Notes: generated by a model from the letters alone, not told the origin. A DNA stretch of 64,000 bases from Paenibacillus oleatilyticus (GCF_018998565.1 NZ_JAHNZO010000028.1:1-64000); one strand, 5' to 3'; shown: positions 54,392 through 63,282, numbered from the stretch's first letter. Numbers and translations: made by a program.

Positions 54392-56409
54392 TATAACTCC
54401 ACCTGTTTCCGTTCTTTTTCTGTGTATTCTCGATTTGATTTAGGAGTTCCCAAAATGACCTCCGATCTGGTAAGTGCCGCGGCAATCTTTTTGTATGCCC
54501 GAAGCCTGGGCTGAATAATTTCGATTGAACGGGTTCGGCCTGTCTTAGTGAATACTTTAATATCTGTTTCAATTTTCTCAATATGTTGTTGATAATAGGG
54601 GAGAAACGTTTGATCTACATGAAAGCTCGGGCATTTGTTTTTAATACACGGCGGCTCAATACTATCACTTAGGAAGCTACAATTTATTTTAGGACTTTTT
54701 ATGCAAAACCCATGATCCATGCGAATAGAATCAAGATTATGCCTAATCCACTCTAACTCAAGCTCATTTTCTTCTGCTTGCCGGACAATATCTGCTTCGA
54801 TAACATTACCATTAGTATCGAGCCTAACTGCGCCTTGATTTTTAACTCGTTCCCATTCTTTTCTAATTGTATGATCATGAATCTTCGCATATTTAAGTGT
54901 CATTTCAGGGCTCAAATGTGCCATTAATTTTTGTACATGAAGTAGACTCATTCCATTATTAATTAAAGTAACTCCATAACGATGACGAAAAGCATGATTA
55001 TTAAATTTATAAATATTCCCTGATTGACCCATAATATTTAATTTTTTTGCCATTTTATTTATATGGTACGAGACCGTGGTTCTAAGGAGAGGTTGCCCTT
55101 TTTTCTTGCCTGATAAAATGGGAAATAAATATTCCTCTGGATTCTCATTTTCTTGAAGGGTTTCGTTGATATATTCCTTTTGAGCCCGTACTACATTTGC
55201 AATCTCTTCGGATATTGGGACTTTGTGATTGTCCACTCCAACTTTCCTTTGTGCACCAGAAATCCAATATCCATCTTCTTGATCTAACAAGCAATCTAGT
55301 TTTAATAATAAGACATCACAGCCACGAAATCCGGTCGCCTCCATCAAAAGAATAATTGGAATGATTTCATCCGGTAGATGGTGGATATTATCAATTACCT
55401 GATTCCAAATATGATCTGGAATATATTTAATATCTTCAGGCCGAGTGCTTATTTTTTTCGGTTTATCCACTGGAAGAATTAACTTTTTTATGTGTATTCT
55501 AGGGGCTTCTTCAAACTCATGCCGTTGAATATATTGAATAAACACCTCCAACAAATTAAGGTATCTGTTGATATAATTTTCAGACGTCGGCTTGCCAACA
55601 TTTCTCCCGATATTACTTCCCAAACCCATAGGCGTTTCCCGAATAAACTTGATAAACCCTATGATGTGAGATCTATTCAAGTCATTTAAGTTAGCCCAGT
55701 TTGGGAAATCTCGAACAATATAGCTAAAAAATAATTGTAGTGCATTAATTGAAATAAGGGCGGTGCTCCATGCAAGCGACTGCTGAACAACAACTCGTTG
55801 ATAAAAATATGTTTTTATTAATTTTCTAAAAGGGGAACTGATCTTTTGAAAATCCAAATGATATCTAGCATCGGTTTTGTTAAAATCAATCCCTAGCCTC
55901 CGAACATCCCACCTATCTTTTTCTATTTCAGGACGGTTGTCGTGTAGATCACTAATAAATGCATATATTTTGACGTAAAGATTAATTCTTGCCATGTATG
56001 ATGAACCTGCTTCTCTTAGTCGTAAAGAGGAAACATACGATCTGAATTGAAGCAAGAATATCTCATGTGGCACATCCAAGATAGATGGAATGTCTTGGTG
56101 ATAATTTTCTATAAATTTACCCAAATCCCTTAAAGCAGGTGAGTAGTAATTCCATGCCGTAATAGACGTTATTTCTTTCTTAGTCAAACGAGTATAAAAG
56201 AAATATTTGAGTTCTCTCTTTAAGTTCTTATTTTTAAAAATTTGAAAATTTATCTCACGAGAACTAGACGTCACAGTATTATTTTCTGGATATTCAGAGA
56301 GTTTCCATATATCCAGTTCATAGTATCCTACCAATGCTTGGTCAATTTGCTCGTCCTGAGACGAATTTTTTAAATTAACTTCGCGAACCGAACTATCTAT
56401 ACTTTTCAC
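54391..56409 (-). CDS. tnpB: Second TnpB-type large tyrosine recombinase
   Basis: 672 residues from GTG 56409, SD GGAGGAA. Catalytic residues are intact: ATGFRGCDVL (Arg), NHAFRHRYGVTL (His-x-x-Arg), MAHLSPEMTLKYA (His and the Tyr nucleophile). A C-terminal Cys/His-rich part (FCIKSPKINCSFL, CIKNKCPSFHVD) may bind zinc. Clearly a paralogue of the gene just upstream (about 40-50 % by eye in the catalytic part). Tn554 has only one such gene, so duplication is a special trait here. Confidence 0.9.
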   Translation of the reverse strand: MKSIDSSVREVNLKNSSQDEQIDQALVGYYELDIWKLSEYPENNTVTSSSREINFQIFKNKNLKRELKYFFYTRLTKKEITSITAWNYYSPALRDLGKFIENYHQDIPSILDVPHEIFLLQFRSYVSSLRLREAGSSYMARINLYVKIYAFISDLHDNRPEIEKDRWDVRRLGIDFNKTDARYHLDFQKISSPFRKLIKTYFYQRVVVQQSLAWSTALISINALQLFFSYIVRDFPNWANLNDLNRSHIIGFIKFIRETPMGLGSNIGRNVGKPTSENYINRYLNLLEVFIQYIQRHEFEEAPRIHIKKLILPVDKPKKISTRPEDIKYIPDHIWNQVIDNIHHLPDEIIPIILLMEATGFRGCDVLLLKLDCLLDQEDGYWISGAQRKVGVDNHKVPISEEIANVVRAQKEYINETLQENENPEEYLFPILSGKKKGQPLLRTTVSYHINKMAKKLNIMGQSGNIYKFNNHAFRHRYGVTLINNGMSLLHVQKLMAHLSPEMTLKYAKIHDHTIRKEWERVKNQGAVRLDTNGNVIEADIVRQAEENELELEWIRHNLDSIRMDHGFCIKSPKINCSFLSDSIEPPCIKNKCPSFHVDQTFLPYYQQHIEKIETDIKVFTKTGRTRSIEIIQPRLRAYKKIAAALTRSEVILGTPKSNREYTEKERKQVEL

Positions 56410-56423
56410 GTAGTTTCCTCCAT

Positions 56424-58466
56424 TTACATTTCACGTTGAAGGTTTTCCCTTTTTTCTTTAGGCATTCCCATAACACCATTGTTCATTTGAATTTCTTGAA
56501 CGATTTGTTTATATCTCTCTAACTTAGGGGTTATAATTTCAATCGAACGAAGTCGCCCCGTTTCTTTATAAATATTAATATCGTCTTCCATCTTATTGAT
56601 TTGTTCCTGATAATAAGCTAAAAACGTAGTGTCTACATGAAAACTTCTACACTTGTTCTTAATGCATGGAGGATCTAAGGTTGTCTCGAGAAAATCGCAA
56701 TGTTGATTTGGGAGTTTAATACAAAAACCATGTTCTAATCGTATTGAGTCCATGTTATGCCGAATCCATCGTAATTCCAGTCCAATATCGTTAGCATGCT
56801 GTTCTTTCTCTGTTGGTTGCATTACTCCATTAGGATTAAATCTCAAACCTTTATTGGTCCAGGCCATTTCCCACTCTTTACGGAGTGTTTGATCAAGTAG
56901 TTCTGCATAGAGTAAAGTGATTTCAGGGCACGCATGAGCCATTAGTTTTTGAATATGAACAATATTCATTCCATTGTTAACCAATGTTACCCCGTAACGA
57001 TGACGGAAGGCATGGTTTGTAAACCAAAAAAGTTCGCCATTACTATCTTTGATGTTACATTTGAACGCCATGTCATTTAATCGTCGAATAACAGTAGAAT
57101 TTAGTGGCGGAATGCCTTTTTTTTTGCCTCTTAAGACTGGGAAAAGATAATTATTTGGGTTCTCCAAAGGGGATAAAGAATTTCGGATAAATTGAATTTG
57201 AGCCTTAACTATATCTGCAATTTCCTTTGATACTGGGACCTTATGGTCGATTTTCTTCACTTTTCTTTGAAGCCCTTTAATCCAGAACCCATCGTCTTGT
57301 TCTAATAAACAGTCCAACTTTATTTGCAAAACATCACAAATACGAAAACCAGTTGCTTCCATAAGTAAAAATACCGGCACCATATCCGAAGGAAGAAAGT
57401 TAATATTTTCAACAACTTGTTCCCATACATAATCGGGAATATATTTTAAATCATCTGCCTTTCTCTTTTTTTGCTTTGACCTATCCTCTGGCAAAATTAA
57501 AAGTTCCGCATTTTTAAGCGGCGCTTCTTCATATTCGAAAAACTGAATGTACTGTAGGAATACCTCTAAATTTATTAATGTTCTATAAACATAATACTCA
57601 GATGGTTTTTGACCGGCTTTTGCGCTATTCCCACCCATAGGCATAATGCGAATATATTTGATAAATTCGATAATATCGGATCTTGAAAGATTCATTAGAT
57701 CTGTCCAATCAGAATGTTTTTGTTTAATGAATCCAAAAAACAAACGAAGATGTATTAGATAATGAACAGCCGTTATCGGCTTCACAGCTTCTTTAAGAAA
57801 TACACGTTCATAGATATATTTTTTACACAATTCTCTAAATGTAACCGGAATTGAAGTGAAATCTAGGTAATGTAATCCAGAGGTAATATTGAAGTCAATA
57901 TTCAACTTACGTATATCCCATCGATCTTTCTCAAACTCCGGAACCTCGTCATACATTTCAGCAAAAAAAGAATAGATGGATCGAAAGGCTGTTAGCCGTG
58001 CATTTTCTGACGTACCATAAGATTGCCACCTTGAGTTCGAAGGGTTAAGATATCTTTTTTTTGTTACTGGCTTTCCAATTACCAACAGATATGTCCGAAA
58101 ACGAGTAAGAAATTCCTCTAACGGTAATTCCGTAATGGATTCCATCGCAGGGAAATGACTTTTCAAGAAATTCCCAAGACATTTCAGCACACTGCAATAA
58201 TTTCTCCAAACCGTAGTGACTGTCAAATCACCATTTAATAATTTATAGTAAAAATAATATTTAATTTCATTTTTTATTGCGTAATTTTGAATGTAACCAA
58301 AATTTATAACCCGAGGGGTCTCGATCCATTTTTCCTTTTCTTTTTCATTTAATAAAGGAAAATCAAGTACCGCCCAAATGTCATTTTCATAATAACTAGT
58401 TATCGCCGCATTAATTATTTGCAGATGTTTACTTGACGGTTTTAAATTATGAGTTGGACTTCTCAT
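56424..58466 (-). CDS. tnpB: TnpB-type large tyrosine recombinase
   Basis: 680 residues from ATG 58466, overlapping the tnpA stop by ATGA; Tn554 TnpB is 630. Catalytic motifs: ATGFRICDVL, NHAFRHRYGVTLVNNG, MAHACPEITLLYA. A similar C-terminal Cys-rich block is present (FCIKLPNQHCDFL, CIKNKCRSFHVD). It works with TnpA in strand exchange at the insertion site. 14 nt separate it from the second tnpB. Confidence 0.92.
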   Translation of the reverse strand: MRSPTHNLKPSSKHLQIINAAITSYYENDIWAVLDFPLLNEKEKEKWIETPRVINFGYIQNYAIKNEIKYYFYYKLLNGDLTVTTVWRNYCSVLKCLGNFLKSHFPAMESITELPLEEFLTRFRTYLLVIGKPVTKKRYLNPSNSRWQSYGTSENARLTAFRSIYSFFAEMYDEVPEFEKDRWDIRKLNIDFNITSGLHYLDFTSIPVTFRELCKKYIYERVFLKEAVKPITAVHYLIHLRLFFGFIKQKHSDWTDLMNLSRSDIIEFIKYIRIMPMGGNSAKAGQKPSEYYVYRTLINLEVFLQYIQFFEYEEAPLKNAELLILPEDRSKQKKRKADDLKYIPDYVWEQVVENINFLPSDMVPVFLLMEATGFRICDVLQIKLDCLLEQDDGFWIKGLQRKVKKIDHKVPVSKEIADIVKAQIQFIRNSLSPLENPNNYLFPVLRGKKKGIPPLNSTVIRRLNDMAFKCNIKDSNGELFWFTNHAFRHRYGVTLVNNGMNIVHIQKLMAHACPEITLLYAELLDQTLRKEWEMAWTNKGLRFNPNGVMQPTEKEQHANDIGLELRWIRHNMDSIRLEHGFCIKLPNQHCDFLETTLDPPCIKNKCRSFHVDTTFLAYYQEQINKMEDDINIYKETGRLRSIEIITPKLERYKQIVQEIQMNNGVMGMPKEKRENLQREM

Positions 58467-59563
58467 GATTGTTTTTTTCCTTGTTTTTTTTCTTGAGCTG
58501 CTTGATACTCCTGTCTAATTGTCTCATCCGATGGATGAATATACAGTCCAATCGTGGTTTGAACATGAGCATGACCAAGTAATTCTCGCAAAATCGCTAC
58601 GTCGACTCCGTTTTTATGTAATTCAGTGGCGAAGGTATGTCTCAGCATATGGGGGGTAAAATCTATATCAGATTTCTTTTTAATTCTTTTTACAAAGGAA
58701 CGTACTGCCCAATCCTTCAAAGGTTCACCCTTATTAGGTCCAGTTAGATTGATAAAAACAAAATTTGTATCGAAATCAGCAGCGTGGATATCAAAGATAT
58801 ACTCTTGAAATAAATTCATTGTATTTTCCGTAACATAAACGATTCTTCCTTCACCAGCTTTTGATTTTGAATCTCTTACTTTTATGCTGTTTCTACTTAT
58901 ATTGAAATCCTCGATCCATAGAGCAAGCGCTTCACCAATTCGTAATCCACCCTCGTATAATACGTGAATTAATAGTTTATCCCGAATATTACTACAGATA
59001 TTATGTATGTTTTGTATTTGTGCCTGGGTCAATATCTTTACTGTTCGTCTAGGTGGCTTTACTTTTAAAATATTTTTAGCAATCTTTTTACCTTTTGTTA
59101 TGTGATAGAGGAATGGTTTAAAAGTCACACCCCTTCTTGATGAGTCTTTGGTGACATCTTTCAAAATATCTTGGTTAATTTCATCTGTTCTCATTAAAAA
59201 ATCATAGAAGCCCACAACACAGGTGATAATAGCATTCACTGTACTCTCAGATCTCTTAGACACAACAGGTATAATAGGTGAGACTTTGTCCGTCTTATAA
59301 GGATTTCTTAACCATCCAATAAATTGAGCAAGTAATCGAAGATTTACGTTTGTATATGATTGGTTGGTTTCATTTAAATACTCAAAATATAGTTTCAAAT
59401 GATAACAATATGCTTTGAGGGTATTAGGTGCTCTACCGATATCATCGAGATATTTGAGATACTTGATTACTGGAATAACCGGAGATCCGTCAGAATCTAA
59501 TAGCATATATCTAGTTTTACTTTCTCCATTAAAACCGGGAACAGATACTTCATGTACCTTCAT
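58463..59563 (-). CDS. tnpA: Tn554-type tyrosine recombinase TnpA
   Basis: 366 residues from ATG 59563 (MKVHEVSVPGFNGESKTRYMLL), with GGAGAAGG 6 nt upstream; Tn554 TnpA is 361. An upstream in-frame start (59638) lacks an SD. The N-terminal SAM-like DNA-binding domain is at 30-130. The catalytic set is Arg208 (EGGLRIGEAL), His305 and Arg308 (HMLRHTF), His331 (LLGHAHV) and Tyr341 (GLYIH). First gene of the operon tnpA-tnpB-tnpB-tnpC, transcribed away from the right end. Confidence 0.93.
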   Translation of the reverse strand: MKVHEVSVPGFNGESKTRYMLLDSDGSPVIPVIKYLKYLDDIGRAPNTLKAYCYHLKLYFEYLNETNQSYTNVNLRLLAQFIGWLRNPYKTDKVSPIIPVVSKRSESTVNAIITCVVGFYDFLMRTDEINQDILKDVTKDSSRRGVTFKPFLYHITKGKKIAKNILKVKPPRRTVKILTQAQIQNIHNICSNIRDKLLIHVLYEGGLRIGEALALWIEDFNISRNSIKVRDSKSKAGEGRIVYVTENTMNLFQEYIFDIHAADFDTNFVFINLTGPNKGEPLKDWAVRSFVKRIKKKSDIDFTPHMLRHTFATELHKNGVDVAILRELLGHAHVQTTIGLYIHPSDETIRQEYQAAQEKKQGKKQS

Positions 59564-59647
59564 AATTTTTCCTTCTCCTAACATAGAATATAAAATCAAC
59601 TCCCGCGCCTTCGCTTGGGCTACACTCACCACCCTCAAATAGTTTCT

Positions 59648-59677
59648 ATCATTATATACTATAAAAACTATAATGAT
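59648..59677. promoter_or_regulatory. Inverted repeat upstream of tnpA
   Basis: ATCATTATA and TATAATGAT (9-bp arms, 12-nt spacer) lie 85 nt before the tnpA ATG. The left arm on the minus strand carries TATAATGAT, a possible -10, so it may be an operator. Confidence 0.55.
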
Positions 59678-59700
59678 TTAATATAATTAATAAAAATATG

Positions 59701-59752
59701 ATGAAATAAAAAAGAAGTAATTACTAACGTTATATACGTTAATAACTACTTC
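59701..59752 (-). terminator. Terminator at the right end of the element, facing host transcription
   Basis: 17-bp arms at 59714-59730 and 59736-59752 (15 of 17 match) followed on the minus strand by TTTTTTATTTC. It lies between the host SOS promoter and tnpA, 4 nt from the terminal inverted repeat. Confidence 0.75.
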
Positions 59753-59755
59753 TAA

Positions 59756-59797
59756 TTATAGTCTAATTAAATCCGCCATAAGAACAGTTCGTTGCAT
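59756..59797 (-). pseudogene. First codons of the split host Y-family polymerase, fused to the element end
   Basis: ATG at 59797 begins M-Q-R-T-V-L-M-A-D, then runs into the element (L-I-R-L-stop). SD AGGTGA lies 4 nt upstream. The nine host codons continue in frame with D-G-Q-S-F-Y-A-S at 39341 on the other side of the element. Confidence 0.9.
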
Positions 59798-59808
59798 TTC
59801 ATCACCTG

Positions 59809-59862
59809 CGAATATATGTTCGTATGTGGATATTATATACCGAACACATGTTCTTTATGCAA
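59809..59862 (-). promoter_or_regulatory. SOS promoter of the split polymerase gene with two LexA boxes
   Basis: Minus-strand TTGCAT (59862-59857), 19-nt spacer, TATAAT (59837-59832). LexA-type boxes CGAATATATGTTCG (59809-59822) and CGAACACATGTTCT (59841-59854) each differ from CGAACRNRYGTTCG at one position. The layout is the same as at 48796-48848. Transcription now runs into the element end. Confidence 0.85.
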
Positions 59863-59898
59863 AGGTAAATAATTGAAATTTCCTCACGCTGCATCGTC

Positions 59899-59927
59899 AA
59901 AAAACCTCCGGAATCAAAATCCGGAGG
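59899..59927 (-). terminator. Terminator of the TcaA-like gene
   Basis: CCTCCGGA-attttga-TCCGGAGG followed on the minus strand by TTTTTTG, about 22 nt after the stop. Host-type sequence resumes here. Confidence 0.9.
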
Positions 59928-59949
59928 CTGGTATGATTGTCAAACAATC

Positions 59950-61332
59950 TCAGCTGTCTATGCTTTCCGTTTCTTTCGCTTCGAGCAATTCGTCAATCAC
60001 GAAGTCATAATCGTCATAGTCGGTTTTCACGACTTTATATTTGGAAGTGAAGCTCTTGGTTTTGCGGCTGCCATCGCCATAGGAGATGTTATACTTTTCC
60101 GATGTCGTAACGATGAAGGCGGAATCGCCCGATTTTTCTACCGACTTGGCTTCGGCAAGGGTCATGGATTCCTTGATCCCTTTGCTTTTCAGGTATTGCA
60201 TGTAATTGGCCTGTTCTTGGTATTTTTTTGAACTCAAATACGGCGTCACGACATGGATGTTGTCTGAGGCAAGGGCCCACATGTTTTTCGTCAGGAAAAT
60301 CTCGACCATCATCTTGGCCTTTTCCTCATCGCCGGATGGCTTTGCCGGACTCTCAGGAAGCGGCTTGGGATTGATCTCGCTTTTCGTCAAATCGGCCGAC
60401 TCGGCACCCGTCAATTCCAAATATTTAGCCAGCATGTTGGCGGCTTCGGTTGCATGACTTCTTTGCTCGGCCCCCTTTTTTTCTAAATATTTTCGATTGG
60501 ACTCCGCGTTATCGGCCGCTTTGTAGGCAGCAGTAATAAATCCGTAGGAATACGTATTATTTTGCGCCAGCTGCTTGTTTTTCTTGATGTCGGCGATATT
60601 GCTTTCGTAACTGCTTTCGTTGTATTTATAACTCTCTGCAGCCTCATGCGCAGCTTGCATTTCGGTCAAATATTTGCCGCGGTAGGTCAGAGCATCGACG
60701 AACTTGGATTGAATATCTTTTAATTTCGGCGATAAAACTACGCTCAGCACTTCGTCCTTAAGCTTGTTGTTTTTTTCGATGAGAGAGTCAACGGTGCCAT
60801 AAATGGCATACATATTGTCGTTGGGCTTCTTTAACTGTCTGATTTCCGAATCGATGTTATCGCTTCGCTGGATGACACTCTGAAGCTTTTCGATATCCTT
60901 CAACCGGTCTTTGTATTCCGCGATTGCAGTTTCCAAGTTAAGACTGGAGTAATCTTTCTTTTCCGCCGTAAGCGAAGCGTACTTGGGATTGCTATTCAAT
61001 TCCTTGACTTGGGCTTCAAAATTGATCGTTGATTTGGAGCTTTCATAAAAACCGACGATTTCCTTAAGCGTTTTTTTGTCGACAGGAGGCGTTTCGATCT
61101 GTTTTTTGAATGCGGAGCCCGCCGCCTGAATCGACTCAAAATCCTGATTGTACTGCCTGACCAACGAATCGTATTTCATGTTATTCGTAAGCTTGTAGGC
61201 AATTCCACCGGTCGCTGCCAATACAACGAGAAGCGAGCTCATGATAATGATCAGCTTCTTATTTGATTTGTTGGCTGCCGTTCCCGCCCCCGGGTTGTTT
61301 GTCGCATTGTCCATACTCGTCATTACTCCCAT
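59950..61332 (-). CDS. Membrane-anchored protein with TcaA/NTF2-like C-terminal domain
   Basis: 460 residues from ATG 61332 (GGAAG 5 nt upstream); ATGs at 61323 and 61314 are possible. A short cytosolic tail precedes one transmembrane helix (KLIIIMSSLLVVLAATGGIAYKL, about 26-48). A long extracytosolic helical/coiled-coil part follows (about 50-320). The C-terminus (about 335-460, KMMVEIFLTKNMWALASDN...VVKTDYDDYDFVIDELLE) has the shape of an NTF2/TcaA-like domain. Perhaps an envelope-stress protein; not certain. Confidence 0.7.
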   Translation of the reverse strand: MGVMTSMDNATNNPGAGTAANKSNKKLIIIMSSLLVVLAATGGIAYKLTNNMKYDSLVRQYNQDFESIQAAGSAFKKQIETPPVDKKTLKEIVGFYESSKSTINFEAQVKELNSNPKYASLTAEKKDYSSLNLETAIAEYKDRLKDIEKLQSVIQRSDNIDSEIRQLKKPNDNMYAIYGTVDSLIEKNNKLKDEVLSVVLSPKLKDIQSKFVDALTYRGKYLTEMQAAHEAAESYKYNESSYESNIADIKKNKQLAQNNTYSYGFITAAYKAADNAESNRKYLEKKGAEQRSHATEAANMLAKYLELTGAESADLTKSEINPKPLPESPAKPSGDEEKAKMMVEIFLTKNMWALASDNIHVVTPYLSSKKYQEQANYMQYLKSKGIKESMTLAEAKSVEKSGDSAFIVTTSEKYNISYGDGSRKTKSFTSKYKVVKTDYDDYDFVIDELLEAKETESIDS

Positions 61333-61498
61333 TCCATCTTCCGATTAGTTTCTGTCAGGTTCATAAGTTATGGGAATTTCATGATGTCGGAACCTTCTTT
61401 AGAAACAATTTCAATATCAAGTGCAATTTTCCTTCATCATTCGACAAAAAAACTTAACGGATGGAGTATGGATAACGAATGGACAATGAATTTGAAAC

Positions 61499-62119
61499 TC
61501 AATCCTTCTTTTGCAAAACCATTTTTAGGGCAAAATAAATAAAGGCTGCTCCTACGAATAGATTCAAAACTTGAAGTACGAAAGGCGAAATGAATTCGCG
61601 GGTCAAACTGCCCATGCCTGCGACCAGAGTTAAAAAGAATACAGCTGCAAACCATGCGCCGAAACCGAATACATAAATATCTTTCCGCGCCATATTTTCT
61701 TCGGCTACCTTGGTTGACAATACGCCTGCCCAAAAAATGACAGTCAGAGGATTCGATACCGTCAGAAGGAGTGCGTAGACAAATGCATTGGTTGTGTCCC
61801 CAAAGTCTGCAATACTTAAGCCGGGCAGGAGACGAATGTCAAGCAAGCTAAGCATCAGGTTTAACCCAAACATGACTAAGACGGCGGCCCCGAACAGTTT
61901 CAAGCCCCATCTCATATTTTGTTTCTCCATCACAGTTGCGATGCCGAGAATGGCGGCGACAATAAAGAGCCCGTCAATCAAAGTAACACCGAGTACGCCG
62001 GTCTCAGCCGCGAAAAATCCTCGTAAGGAAGCGATTTGAAATATAAAAATACAAATGGGGCCTATGGCCAATTGTAGCATCATTCCCAATTTGAACCCTT
62101 TTGCAAAAATATCTAGCAC
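61499..62119 (-). CDS. LysE/RhtB family amino-acid exporter
   Basis: 206 residues from ATG 62119. Six hydrophobic helices with the family's N-terminal GFKLGMMLQLAIGPICIFIFQIA, GVTLIDGLFI and SNPLTVIFWAG. It exports amino acids or related compounds across the membrane; substrate unknown. The Lrp/AsnC regulator is 4 nt upstream in the same operon, the usual arrangement for exporters controlled by their substrate. Confidence 0.92.
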   Translation of the reverse strand: MLDIFAKGFKLGMMLQLAIGPICIFIFQIASLRGFFAAETGVLGVTLIDGLFIVAAILGIATVMEKQNMRWGLKLFGAAVLVMFGLNLMLSLLDIRLLPGLSIADFGDTTNAFVYALLLTVSNPLTVIFWAGVLSTKVAEENMARKDIYVFGFGAWFAAVFFLTLVAGMGSLTREFISPFVLQVLNLFVGAAFIYFALKMVLQKKD

Positions 62120-62123
62120 CTCT

Positions 62124-62573
62124 TCAAATATTTATATTTTCTTTCAAGGAAGAAAGAGTGATGATGGTATTGCTTTTAAGCACGCCCTTGATGTTCTTTA
62201 ACGTATTGGAAATAAAATGTTCTAACGCCTGGGTATCTTCCACAAGGACTTTTAACAAATAATCATATTCACCGGCAACATGGTGGCATTCCAGGACAGA
62301 CTTGCATTGAACAATACACTTTCTGAACTCCTCGATATGTTCGGTTTGATCAATATTGACAAAAATAAAGGACAATAGTCGGCAGTTCGTCTTCATCCGA
62401 TTCATTTTTATGGTGTAGGCTTCAATGATTTCCGCTTCCTCCATTTTTCGAATTCGTTCCGATACGGCCGGAATCGACAGATTTACTCTTTTGCTTATTT
62501 CGGAAGCGGTCATCCTGCTATTTTCTTTTAGAGCATCAAGTATCGCAAGATCGATTGTGTCCAAAATAACCAC
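62124..62573 (-). CDS. Lrp/AsnC family transcriptional regulator
   Basis: 149 residues. N-terminal AsnC-type HTH (LDTIDLAILDALKENSRMTASEISKRVNLSIPAVSERIRKMEEAEII, about 4-49), then the ligand-sensing RAM domain (SFIFVNIDQTEHIEEF, GEYDYLLKVLVED). Probably activates or represses the LysE exporter downstream in response to an amino acid. Its upstream region (62580-62700) is AT-rich. Confidence 0.93.
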   Translation of the reverse strand: MVILDTIDLAILDALKENSRMTASEISKRVNLSIPAVSERIRKMEEAEIIEAYTIKMNRMKTNCRLLSFIFVNIDQTEHIEEFRKCIVQCKSVLECHHVAGEYDYLLKVLVEDTQALEHFISNTLKNIKGVLKSNTIITLSSLKENINI

Positions 62574-62723
62574 CTCATCATTAAATTTATAAATATAATT
62601 ATAATCATAGGTTTTATTTTTTAAATATTTTCATAAAAAACATTCGATTTTTAATAAATCTACAATTGGAGCTTTAGTTAATGAACTAAAACGAAGCGAA
62701 TTTAATGCTTAACTTAAATAAAT

Positions 62724-62753
62724 AAAGCCGCCGGCTCTGGGCCGAACGGCTTT
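62724..62753 (-). terminator. Terminator of the AHSA1 gene
   Basis: AAAGCCG...CGGCTTT with a GC-rich loop, 20 nt after the stop, followed on the minus strand by ATTTATTTAA. Confidence 0.75.
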
Positions 62754-62772
62754 GCTGATAACAAAATTTGTG

Positions 62773-63282
62773 TTATTGCATGGATTGCAAATGCTCGGCG
62801 AGACGATCCCAGGTTTCGGTGATCCCTTGCTCCATCCCCATGTCGATAACGGTTTTGAGCGCTTCGGCAGAAGGGTATTGGGCCCGGTTGACAAGCTTCG
62901 TTTTGCCTTCGAATTCTGTGAAAGTCATCGTAATGAGAGACGAGGGCATGCCTTCCGCTTCGTTGCCTTCGGCATCCGAGAAGTAATCCTTGTAGACGAT
63001 TTTCTCCGCTTCGACGATTTCCTGATAGACGGCTTTGCCCCAGGATTCGAATCCGTAAAAATCGCCCTGATTCTGATCGATACATTTCATACAGTAATGC
63101 CAGATGCCGCCTGGACGAAAATCAACGTTGCAAACCGTGAGCGTCCAGCCGCGCGGTCCCCACCAGTGCTTGAGATGCTCGGCCTGTGAGAACGCTTTAA
63201 ATACAAGCTCGCGCGGCGCATTGAACACACGCTCCAGAATAAGTTCCTGACCTTCCACCTTGATCGTCATTGGGTTCGACAT
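62773..63282 (-). CDS. AHSA1/SRPBCC family protein
   Basis: 169 residues from ATG 63282 (MSNPMTIKVEGQELILERVFNAPRELVFKAF), SD AGGAGGA 7 nt upstream. Typical features: RVFNAPRELVFKAFSQAEHLKHWWGPRGWT, a hydrophobic START-like cavity pattern, and WDRLAEHLQSM at the end. Family members are Aha1-like or bind small ligands; they are often paired with an ArsR repressor, but none is nearby. The promoter has a palindrome over the -35 box, which implies a repressor. Confidence 0.9.
   Translation of the reverse strand: MSNPMTIKVEGQELILERVFNAPRELVFKAFSQAEHLKHWWGPRGWTLTVCNVDFRPGGIWHYCMKCIDQNQGDFYGFESWGKAVYQEIVEAEKIVYKDYFSDAEGNEAEGMPSSLITMTFTEFEGKTKLVNRAQYPSAEALKTVIDMGMEQGITETWDRLAEHLQSMQ

Larger units (their letters stand above)
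39342..59773. mobile_element. Tn554-like site-specific element, 20432 bp, inserted in a Y-family polymerase gene
   Basis: The ends were set by rejoining the split polymerase gene: left flank ...TTTGCCCATC and right flank CGCCATAAG... restore ATG-GCG-GAT-GGG-CAA-AGT in frame. No target duplication is present; ATC occurs at both borders (39339-39341, 59771-59773), giving a 3-bp ambiguity. The last 18 bp at each end are imperfect inverted repeats (13 of 18 match) sharing ATTTA-N3-AGACTA-N-AA. A recombinase operon tnpA-tnpB-tnpB-tnpC sits at the right end. Base composition drops sharply from GC-rich host DNA to AT-rich, except for the tyrosinase and 915-residue genes, which are less AT-rich, so the cargo is mosaic. 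Confidence 0.9.
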
